From positions 44,834,061-44,898,060 of the forward strand of contig OX463849.1 of the NCBI GenBank assembly GCA_949825065.1: a stretch of 64,000 nucleotides of DNA, in the 5' to 3' direction. This DNA is from Odontocerum albicorne. Taxonomy: Eukaryota; Arthropoda; Insecta; Trichoptera; Odontoceridae. Below the pieces are notes generated by a model. The model did no database searches. It had not been told where the DNA came from and saw only the letters and a program-made list of their open reading frames with translations. The position numbers and the translations under genes are program-made. Shown piece after piece: positions 55,321-64,000 of this stretch. Numbering within the stretch: position 1 is the stretch's first letter; every line of letters begins with the position of its first letter.

Positions 55321-55783
55321 AGGGAATTAATTATAATGGATTTGTGTTTGAATGTATCAACATCCTATTATGATTCAAATATTGTATTAATGACAATAAA
55401 AATGATTCTTTCTGTATCTTGTATTTTATATTCAAATAAAACTTATAATTGTGAAACAATTCTTATTTTTTTTATCAAGGATCATAAGCAAAAAAAGCAG
55501 TAATAATCATTTACTGTTTTTTTGTTGTTTATAAAATCAATATTGGTTCATTTAAAACAATTAGCAAAAACGCAAATGTTATTTTTTTTATTAAAGATTT
55601 TTTTTGTAGTTTTTATAAACAAAATATCGATTTTTAAATTATCTTTCAAAAATGGAAGAATTTCTTAAAATCAATGAATATTTCTCGAAGCAGCAATGAA
55701 CAAGAAAACCATAAAAGTACAGTTTGTTTAGTTTTCTCAACTTTACTTTTGCCATTAACTGCGTTTTTGCTCATGAGGGCAGT

Positions 55784-56640
55784 GTGCGAGAGCATTACAA
55801 TATGCGGATGATATCGTTGTTCATATCATACGTCCAATGAAGCTTTATTGTAAAATAGCAGAAAACATATTGAACTATTCTCTTTATTTTCTTTCTGAGT
55901 GGTTCAAAAGCCAAGGATTAGATTTTGCAATAAGTAAGTTTGCAATCTTGAACATTGTAGTCCAAAAAAACCCTGGATCCCTCCTTTATACTGCACCCCA
56001 TTTCAGGCTTTATAAACCCTCGCATTGTCGAATCCCTCGGTATTGACAAGTCCAATTCTCACACCCAATTATGATTTCACCTGTCAGAGTGACCGGACCG
56101 GACCAGACTGGACTATCTTCTACACAGACACATCCGAGAGTGCTAAAGAGGAACATGTAGGAATAGCAATATATTGTGAAACCTTAAATATTAAGGAAAA
56201 AATTAAACTACCCAAAATTGACAAGTATATTTACAGACGAGGCATTGGCAATCTTGGAGGCATTTCAAATAGCTTTAGAATTATGTTAAGTATCCCTAAC
56301 ACTAACACTTATTGATCTATTTTATCCCATTCTCCAACTTCCCTTCAAACAACAGACCATATCCGACCTTGAAGAGGCGGGCCTCGATGTCGCCCCGGCT
56401 CGGGTTCCCGGTCAACGAGGAATTCCAGGTAACGAAGAGGCCGATATCTTAGTTAAAGAAGCAACATCTAAAGGGAACACGGATAAATATAAGTGCACAA
56501 CTGCACGAGACATATGCATCAATTCAACCCCATACTCGTATTCTAGTCAAGTTCTGGTTTTCAAAATATATGGTAGAAGCATTCGGAGAGAAACAGCAAA
56601 TATAAGTGGAATACGTTTTGGATATTGTTGTTCCCCTCCC
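55784..56640 (+). pseudogene. LINE fragment: RT catalytic region plus RNase H
   Basis: Starts directly at the outer edge of the right inverted repeat with VRALQYADDIVVHIIRPMKL (YADD catalytic box), then YFLSEWFKSQGLDFAISK. After a gap comes RNase H: WTIFYTDTSESAKEEHVGIA at about 56101, TDEALAILEAFQIALEL (other frame, about 56232) and VPGQRGIPGNEEADILVKEA at about 56407. Frameshifts and stops throughout. The RNase H domain places it in an I/R1/LOA-like group, different from the Jockey element in the histone array. The upstream RT and endonuclease are absent. Confidence 0.75.
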
Positions 56641-56849
56641 CTGTCCATCTGGCTTCTTCTTAGTGTGAGTTATTTATCTTAGTTAGAGTTATATATTTTC
56701 TCCTGTTCTCTAAATACTTTCCCTTCGACCAGAGAAGTTAAGAAACAAACCAAGATATTTCACCTGGCAAATCTTTCCTTCCTGTTGAGCCTCAATAAAA
56801 CTTCCATACTTAATATTATCATTCATTTTGTATCGGACGTGTGCCGTCC
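56641..56849. other. Short anonymous spacer
   Basis: Nothing recognised; leads into a tandem repeat. Confidence 0.5.
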
Positions 56850-57154
56850 CCCCTTGTGTATGATATAGACATGATATTTCTTATGTTCTTTCACCCCTTG
56901 TGTATGATATAGACATGATATTTCTTATGTTCTTTCACCCCTTGTGTATGATATAGACATGATATTTCTTATGTTCTTTCACCCCTTGTGTATGATATAG
57001 ACATGATATTTCTTATGTTCTTTCACCCCTTGTGTATGATATAGACATGATATTTCTTATATTCTTTCACCCCTTGTGTATGATATAGACATGATATTTC
57101 TTATGTGCCGTCACCACTTGTGTATGATATAAACGTGATATTTCCTATGTTCTT
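56850..57154. repeat. 44-bp tandem repeat, 7 copies
   Basis: Unit contains CCCCTTGTGTATGATATAGA and CATGATATTTCTTATG; the last copy is diverged. Confidence 0.95.
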
Positions 57155-59040
57155 GTTCTGATTTATGGATTTTATATTGCTTTGAAAATAACAAATGAAA
57201 CAATTATAAATTAGATAATAAAAAATATATCAAGTTAGGATAATAAAGATATTTTAAATATGTAAGAAAAATTCTGTAATGCTATGCGAGTGTGTGAAGG
57301 GTATTTAATCATACATTTCGACAACTTAAGTTTAGTGACTTTCAACCTTTTTGTGGACAAGACTCGTTTCAAAGTTTTTCTCCTAAACTGATGATTTGAT
57401 CGGAAGGAAAATTAGCGGAGATGTTTCTCTCGAAGCCCTTTGTATTTTTTATATTCTATCCTGTATTTTAATTTCCATGACAGCCGACATTTCTAAACGA
57501 GCCCAGCCCATCGGTTTCGATGCGTTATTCTTTGATGGAAAATAACTAACAAAACATTATCGCATTGTAATTCATCATACAAAATGTTGAAGGAAGTGCT
57601 TATTTTTTTATTATCACCATTAATTCCTGTTTCCGACATAATAAATATCTTTAGATCAAAATTGCAAAATGATTTCATCACTCGTAATATCCATTCATCT
57701 TAAATATCCTCGGATCCCGATCCTAATCCCTATCCCCTTTGCATTCCCTTTTCTTAATCATGTCGTTTCTTTGGAAAACCACGAGTATATCATTTTGTTA
57801 ATTTCTAAATACGTTCAATATTCACTATAAAGTTCGTCATGAATTCAAAATAATAAACACAACACTGAAACTGATTATTGATCGAAATTACTTTAAAGCA
57901 ATAAATCTACAATACACGTATATACGCCCTTTTGCTCAAACAAAACCACGCATGGGAAAATAATTGACGAGTGCTTATCATGGAACGAGGCGGTGGATAC
58001 CGGATACCGGACACCGGACACCGGCATTTCTCTCCACAAAGCCAAAGCAGCGATAAATTATCTCTCGGAAAAAGAAAGTCATCTTAGAGTTGAAACAGAA
58101 GCATTCAGTGACAAATCCACATTTGTTCAAATGCACTAAATCATCTCGTGAATCCCCGAAAGAATGACACCGAATTCATAACTCAAAAGGAAAAATGTGG
58201 TTTTAGAGCGGAAAGAAGTACCATCAACTGCACTGATCAACATCAGTAGTACAGCAGAAGAGCATAGTAGTGTGAGAATATCGTTATGTGAGACCTTTAT
58301 CAATTCACTCCCGCAACCGCACCCTCACCCGCACCCGCTCCAGAATCTATCTAATATCTTGTGACAGTTGCCAAACAATATGTTACTATAGTATTCCGCC
58401 GGTGGTGAATTATGTTGTGTCCTCTTCAGTAGGAGCTCAGAGAAGCGAACTTTATTTATAAAGAATTGTTTCTCGGAATAAAAAAGATATTTGAAAAAGT
58501 TTTGGATTTTTTTATATTTCCTTTAATTTTTTTTGCTAGAAGAAATTGACTGGACGTGATGACTTCATTTTATTTAAAAAAAATGCAAAATATGGCTTAA
58601 ATTGTCATTTCTTATTAAATCAAACAATGAGGATTATCACAAATTTTCATTCTTCCACAAATATGAAAAATCAACATTTTTTATTTAATTTTTATTATTT
58701 TTATTTATTCTGAGAATTATTTCGGTCATTTTGAAACACTGATTTAATATAACATTAAAGAAAATCTTAACCCTTAATATATTGTCTGATGAGTTCAAAT
58801 ATATGATGGGATTTCGAGTAAACTCGACACATTTTAAAAAACTTAAGTTTTTTTTATGAAATCATGACATTTTTCACCATTCGTGACCTTGAAATATGGG
58901 CTATGTAAACAATATATTTTTAAATTAGTCAATTCTAACATTCGGAGGGAGTCCACACCGATGCCCACGGTCATCCATTCTAATCAAATTAGTAATACTG
59001 AATTAGGCCTCCGACTGAGATGAGACTGTGTTATATGATA
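57155..59040. other. Anonymous AT-rich region
   Basis: Short expansions only: GGATACCGGATACCGGACAC at about 57993, CACCC/CGCACC at about 58313-58341. No gene or element recognised in nearly 1.9 kb. Confidence 0.5.
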
Positions 59041-59096
59041 TGGCGAGTGCTGGCCCTGGCCCTGGCTCTGGCTCTGGCTCTGGCTCCGGCTGTGAA
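59041..59096. repeat. CTGGCC/CTGGCT hexanucleotide repeat
   Basis: Imperfect run encoding (LA)n in one frame; the 63-codon open frame around it starts MRLCYMIWRVLALALALALA and is not supported by anything else. Confidence 0.8.
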
Positions 59097-59700
59097 CAGT
59101 GAGTGCGGACAGGTCTCAAGTATTAGACTGTATGTTATGTTATGTTATGTTAGTACTGAAGATGGGAGTTCATTATTATATTATATTTGCCGACAGTTTC
59201 GTTATCATTAAAATAATCTCCGACCCGAGATTAATGCACTTCCAATATTCTATCTTCTAACACAATCTTCCCTGACATTGTTTTTAATGAAGTGTTATGT
59301 TATATTACAATATCTTATCGGTAAGCGATATATAATATGAATACAATCAAGATGGGACAATCGGAACGGGATTAAGAACTGAACATAAACTGGTTTGAAG
59401 GTACAATGTAAGGTAACATAACACAACACGTGCACTTTTTCACAAATTGGGATTTTAACCACAATCAAAAGGAATGGAGAGTAATTTATAATAGGAGTTA
59501 AAATACTGAAAATGTCCCGGACCATCATTTTGAGGAAGTTTCCTCTGGATTTAGTTATTCCTTTCATTTTATTGTAAAATATACAAAATGAAGAATACAT
59601 CATTTTGGATTCATTCTACTCTCCGCGGTTTATTCAACCCACCAAAGAATGGAGACTTATTCATTTTATTTCCAAACTTGTTTAAATAAAAAGAGAGCGT
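59097..59700. other. Anonymous spacer
   Basis: (GTTAT)n at about 59131. No gene recognised. Confidence 0.5.
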
Positions 59701-59708
59701 CTTACAAA

Positions 59709-59825
59709 GTATTACCGACAGAATATTACCGACAGAGTATTACCGACAAAGTATTACCGACAAAGTATTACCGACAAAGTATTACTGACAAAGTATTACC
59801 GACAAAGTATTACCGACAAAGTAAT
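59709..59825. repeat. 14-bp tandem repeat, about 8 copies
   Basis: Unit GTATTACCGACAAA with few changes. Confidence 0.93.
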
Positions 59826-59896
59826 ACGAGAATATATGAAATGAAGCTACTAAGCGCCGAGACAATAAGTTAAGATAAAAAAGTTTTACAAACAGA

Positions 59897-60112
59897 ACCA
59901 GTTTGGCACATGTCAAGAGTCAAACGAGGGACTCCGGTGTGCTAAACAAGCGCGTGAACCTAGCTGAAACCAGTTTGGTACCTGCCAAGAGTCAAACGAG
60001 GGACTCCGGTGTGCTAAACAAGCGCGTGAACCTAGCTGAAACCAGTTTGGTACCTGCCAAGAGTCAAACGAGGGACTCCGGTGTGCTAAACAAGCGCGTG
60101 AACCTGGCTGGA
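59897..60112. repeat. 72-bp tandem repeat, 3 copies
   Basis: Unit contains GAGTCAAACGAGGGACTCCG and CAAGCGCGTGAACCTAGC. A multiple of 3, so 24-residue repeats appear in open frames on both strands; not considered a gene. Confidence 0.95.
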
Positions 60113-60435
60113 AACAATGCAATGCAATGATCTTTCAAATATTCTATTTTGTCTCATCTGAAAATGAAATGATATTCTTATTTAACATTATTACTAGACA
60201 AAAATAAAGCAAAACTGGACAATTATATTGTATCAATATTTAATTATATTCAACTATTTTTGTCTTTGGAGTTTTTTAACATAATTGGTACATGGTGTAT
60301 CATAGATACATAATATGTATTACGAGTATTATACACATTGTATAATATATATGTTACGTACTAATATTGTATACAGCTTTGTGTTTCAACACTTTGTAGA
60401 AAGAATTGAAAGTAACTTTATAGAAAGAATTCAAT
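60113..60435. other. AT-rich spacer, no gene seen
   Basis: No features recognised. Confidence 0.5.
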
Positions 60436-60674
60436 TTGTAATTTATTTTTATCAAACACTGTTTATTCCACTTTTTTGTAACGGTATAACCCTACCGGTT
60501 TCAAGGTCCTACATCCGGTGAACAGTTATATCCCAAAAATCTCTCCGCTCTTGGCCGAAATCGTCCCATACCTCCCTCACCCCTCAGCCGCCAACCGTTG
60601 AAGCGTGTATATCGGTACCAGTTCGAACAGAATTTATTAACATATTAAATGCCAGTACGGCAAAAAAGGCGAAA

Positions 60675-62293
60675 ATGTCTAAAAAGTTCAAACTTAAACA
60701 TAGAATGTTGTCTCTTAAAATATATTTTAACCAGTGCTGTAAGAAAACTGGACTTATTCCTAGATACATTAATATTTATACCAATAGTAAAACCAAATCA
60801 GGGCAAGAATCAGTGAAAAGTGCTAAAAAAACATGACTTAACAAAGAAATCAAACAGTGTCATGTACAAAAGAACGTCTTACAAAATTATATTAAACTTT
60901 TACATACAGAACTCATTCATTGTTTGCATCCAGTCGAGTGGGACCTTTTTAATCCAAAAAGAAAAAAACGAAACAAATTAAAATGTGACCAGATTGACGG
61001 AATACCTAACACTAACACTAACACAAGCGACAAAAGTCAAGATTTAAAATTCGCAGAAAAAGTATTTAACCTATCGAACCATAAATTTAAGGATGAAGAA
61101 CTGAACCTTTTGTCAAAAGGGCTCAAATATTCCCTAATTCAAAACAATGTTCCCAGCCAAATAGAGCAGTTCGCTGTGGACGCTGTTGCACTACTTCGTA
61201 ATGAGGACAAAAATGTGCGATACAAGTGTGCAGCCGACATCGAGAAATCCATCGCCATGTGTCGAGTCAATAACATCGCCCGGAAGGAACTAGCCACAGC
61301 TATGGACATCAAAAAGACTTTGAAAGGTAATAATTTAACATTAACCAAGGCAGACAAAGGTGAATCAATAGTTATATTTCATAGAAAGGATTATGAGGAA
61401 AAAGTCCTAGATTTTCTGAAAAACAATAAATTTCAAGTATTAAAAAACAGCCCTTTAAATTATCTACAGACTAAAGTAAAATCCGTCCTTAAAAATTGTA
61501 GCTCCATCATGAACCGAAACTTTAAAAAGAATTTGTGTATAATGAATCCACAAATACCTCAACTATATGGCTGCGGCCAAATGACACATGCGCAATATAC
61601 CTATAAGACCTGTACCTGTAGTCTCATCTCATATAACCAGGCACCAACCTATAAAATATGTAAGTTTGTCAAAGAACAATTAAACCAATTTTAAAGTTGA
61701 ATATTCAATCAAAAACTCCTTGGAATTAATTGATGAACTAAAAAACATGGCAATACCTCATAATGCAAAACTAGTATCCTTTGATGTCACTAATCTCTAT
61801 CCAAGTATACCAGGATGGAGATCTTCAGGAGATCCTTAGAGTGAGCAAGAAATATTGTAAATGACAATAGTAAGGACTCTGTTAAAAATTGGGAATTGAT
61901 TCAACTGATGGACTTACTCGTATGCATCAAACTAAATTATTTTAACTTCAACAATAAAATATATAAACAAACAAATGGTTTAGCTATTGCTATTGCTATT
62001 GGCTCACCGTTGTCTCCACTCCTCATTCAAATATTTATGAACTATTTTGAAAAATGTATTTTTAGGAGTAAGTTTAAGTTAACTAAAAATGTTTTGTGCT
62101 GGTTTAGGTATGCAGGTGACATTCTTTGTGTTTGGACAGGGACCGGGTACCGGGTACCGATAGACAATTACACCAATTTCTTAAATATTTAAATTCTATA
62201 GAGAGTTTTATAAAATTTACACTAGAAACAGAACAGGGCGGAAAATAAAATTTCTTGGACCTTACATTATCTCAGAAAAATGCCACATTTGAC
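60675..62293 (+). pseudogene. Penelope-like reverse transcriptase, broken
   Basis: In frame from the ATG at 60675 to 61694 except for one TGA (60834-60836). The N-terminal part has GLIPRYINIYTNSK, and LNLLSKGLKYSLIQNNVPSQ then TLTKADKGESIVIFHRKDYE, typical of PLEs (ADKG). RT motifs continue after a frameshift at about 61690: SIKNSLELIDELK, LVSFDVTNLYPSIP (catalytic Asp), then NFNNKIYKQTNGL, IGSPLSPLLIQIFMNYFEK and CWFRYAGDILCVW, where the usual YxDD has become YAGD. After a 14-nt GGGTACC-type duplication (about 62149) the frame resumes as RQLHQFLKYLNSIESFIKF, and NFLDLTLSQKNATFDFGIYR. No GIY-YIG domain. Clearly inactive. Confidence 0.85.
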
Positions 62294-62315
62294 TTTGGTA
62301 TATATAGGAAAAATA

Positions 62316-62353
62316 CTGAAGATGAGGTGAAAGCCTTGAAACCTGTAGGGTTA
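62316..62353 (+). ncRNA. Candidate hammerhead-ribozyme motif in the PLE terminus
   Basis: CTGAAGA (62316-62322, fits the CUGANGA core), a GAGG/CCTT stem with GTGAAAG-type loop, GAAA (62338-62341), a short ACC...GGT stem and a TA cleavage position. Hammerhead motifs are known in PLE terminal repeats. Flanking stem I is weak (ATA/TAT then GGT/ACC with a bulge). No folding was computed. Confidence 0.35.
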
Positions 62354-62456
62354 TATACCGTTACAAAAAAGCGGAATAAACAGTGTTTGATAAAAATAAA
62401 TTACAATGTCTTTAAACCTCCACAACGTTAATGCCTTAACTATAAACAACATAAAG

Positions 62457-62895
62457 AATTAAGACTAAAAAACTGTAAATTAATCAAATACCATAAATTT
62501 TAGCCAATATTTAATATCTGTACCTGAGAGCCATAAAGTCTTAAGTGCAATACCTCCATTTTACAGGAGAAGCACATTAGTATTTTACAAATACAGATTG
62601 TTATTCTCTCAGATTGTTTTCAGCTTTGATATTACCAATGGGAAATTCAAACAGTTTATTACAAACTATGTTAAGTGTTTATATATTGAACAAGTTTATT
62701 TTATAAAACAGACAATATTATTATCACACTGCAAATAAGTTGTTTTGTTCCTAAGGAAATTTGAGTGAGTTTATCTATATGTATACTAATGATGTTTTTA
62801 ATGAATAAAAATACAAAAATATTTCCACTATGTGATAAATTAACCATTATTTAAAATTGAAAAATGTTTATTTGAAATGGAAAGACAAAGATATA
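62457..62895. other. AT-rich spacer, no gene seen
   Basis: May include a little more PLE-derived sequence at its start; otherwise nothing recognised. Confidence 0.45.
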
Positions 62896-63212
62896 GGTAG
62901 ATCCTCAGGGTGAAGTGTACTCTTTGTATTCTTCAGGAACCCGTTGCATCGCAACATTGTTAATCAATCTCCTACAGGTAGATCCTCAGGGTGAGGTGTT
63001 CTCTTTGTATTCTTCAGGAACCCGTTGCATCGCAACATTGTTAATCAATCTCCTACAGGTAGATCCTCAGGGTGAGGTGTTCTCTTTGTATTCTTCAGGA
63101 ACCCGTTGCATCGCAACATTGTTAATCAATCTCCTACAGGTAGATCCTCAGGGTGAGGTGTTCTCTTTGTATTCTTCAGGAACCCGTTGCATCGCAACAT
63201 TGTTAATCAATC
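62896..63212. repeat. 81-bp tandem repeat, 3.9 copies
   Basis: Unit contains GGTAGATCCTCAGGGTGAGG and CAGGAACCCGTTGCATCGC. A multiple of 3, giving a 27-residue repeating open frame with no other sign of being a gene. Confidence 0.95.
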
Positions 63213-63382
63213 ACAATATTGTGGCAATGCAATGTATCAGGCAGAGCTGCTGCTGCTGACCTTAGGACATTCCTTTTGAGATCATTTTCTTTAAAAGATG
63301 TTTTATAAAATAATTTTCCCTCTTCTCCCCTCCTCACCTGCACCCGTACCATCGTGGACAAAGATACAGGCATTCCTTGCGA

Positions 63383-64000
63383 TTACTTTTTTCTATATAT
63401 TAAAGGTGCACCTGCACTTTGTAAGGAAGAAAAAGACCAAAACATATCTAATTTCATAGGAAAAGATTTGCTGCATGATCTTATGAGATTACACCAATCA
63501 TTACATGTGAAGATAGTCATGGATTGTGAGGACTTTCTTTTTCTTCCTATCACACTATGGCTTACCATACATACGAGTATGTTATACCTCCGTGTGAGTG
63601 CCCACATAATAAAAATTTATGACTGATTACCTTCACCTGACCTTTTCATTATATTACGATTCTGTCCAGGGCAATTGTCTGTCCAAACGGTTACTTCTTC
63701 AATTTCATCTGTAATGTCTTTAGAAAGGTATTGGGCGAAGCAGGATGCCATCCCATTGCCACCCCTGCCCCTGCCCCTGCCGCTGCCCCTGCCGCTGCCC
63801 CTGCCCCTGCCTCTGCCTCCTCGTGTCTCATCCCGCAACATATGTGACCTATACAGTATGATTGTCGCGTGGCACTACTCGTATCGTGAACAGTATAATC
63901 GAACGTCCAAAGTTTTCTTAAATAAAAACTTTGACTACTTGTCAAATAAGGTGTCGGCAGACACTTGAAGATCTGCCATCACTACTCTTATTTTACAATT
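63383..64000 (-). pseudogene. DNC-x-x-QN family gene, C-terminal half (copy C), runs off the right edge
   Basis: Minus strand from the window edge: MADLQVSADTLFDK then stop, SFYLRKLWTFDYTVHD at about 63920-63873, RDETRGGRG, then a Gly/Arg/Ser expansion caused by a GGCAGG-type microsatellite (63763-63819), GNGMASCFAQYLSKDI, EVTVWTDNCPGQNRNIM to about 63650, then HSVIGRKRKSS, DWCNLIRSC and FWSFSSLQSAGAPLIYRKK to 63383. Frames change several times. Closest to copy A in the WxDNCxGQNRN segment. Its 5' part is outside the window. Confidence 0.65.

Larger units (their letters stand above)
52939..55783. mobile_element. Candidate DNA transposon (2845 bp) carrying copy B of the DNC-x-x-QN family
   Basis: Left end ACTGCCCTCATAAGCATAAC (52939-52970) and right end (55751-55783, reverse complement ACTGCCCTCATGAGCAAAAA) are imperfect 32/33-bp inverted repeats. 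Subterminal inverted motifs also match: TACTGCTTTTTTGTTTATGA at about 53165 against GGATCATAAGCAAAAAAAGC at about 55479. A 28-bp-arm palindrome lies at 53087-53170. The gene remnant between the ends reads in one direction. A target duplication is not clear (GT/GT at best). Confidence 0.6.
60436..62456 (+). mobile_element. Penelope-like retroelement with inverted terminal pLTRs
   Basis: Left end 60436-60510 and right end 62331-62406 are inverted copies of each other (right-end orientation: TTGAAACC, TAGGGTTATA, CCGTTACAAAAAAG, GGAATAAACAGTGTTTGATA). Between them lies a PLE reverse-transcriptase gene on the plus strand. LTR-like repeats in direct or inverted orientation are known for PLEs. The RT passes straight into the right terminus without a GIY-YIG endonuclease, so the copy has an internal deletion. 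A further ~50 bp beyond 62406 also matches the histone-spacer relics. Confidence 0.8.

Noticed and set aside
59020..59211. Signal-peptide-like frame MRLCYMIWRVLALALALALA
   Set aside because: Hydrophobic stretch comes from the CTGGCC/CTGGCT microsatellite and the following residues show no family or conserved cysteine pattern.

Overview
This window is arthropod, almost certainly insect, nuclear DNA. It holds an intron-less, replication-dependent histone gene cluster whose genes end in the metazoan 3' stem-loop, together with Jockey, mariner, copia and Penelope-like mobile elements. The nuclear code is standard. I cannot name the species.

Positions 1-39697 are the right-hand end of a tandem histone array. 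Three units, each about 11.6 kb, carry the same gene order: H1 (+), H4 (-), H3 (+), H2A (-), H2B (+). H4/H3 and H2A/H2B are divergent pairs sharing short promoters; H1 stands alone. All five proteins are identical in the three units, as expected under concerted evolution. The units differ in (AT)n and poly-T lengths, in a 36-bp deletion (unit 3), and in a complete 5.1-kb Jockey-type LINE inserted between H4 and H3 of unit 2. That insertion separates H4 from its TATA box. The array enters from beyond the left edge, and unit 3 stops abruptly at 39697.

The long spacers are made of old mobile elements copied along with the histone genes. H1-H4 holds a terminal-inverted-repeat (TIR) element containing a copia relic that has lost its reverse transcriptase, plus a short palindromic MITE. 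H3-H2A and H2B-H1 hold Penelope-like element (PLE) termini and LINE 3'-tail relics. A PLE of the same family lies at 60.4-62.5 kb.

Positions 39698-64000 contain no recognisable cellular gene. They hold a nearly intact mariner (one nonsense codon), three decayed copies of a multicopy gene family with a DNC-x-x-QN motif (probably the DUF7869 type, possibly a transposase), a LINE RT/RNase H fragment, the PLE, and at least ten tandem arrays with units of 14-88 bp. One of the three decayed genes is bracketed by terminal and subterminal inverted repeats, so it may be a little-described DNA transposon. A lone histone-type 3' stem-loop lies at 47025-47040, 7 kb beyond the array.
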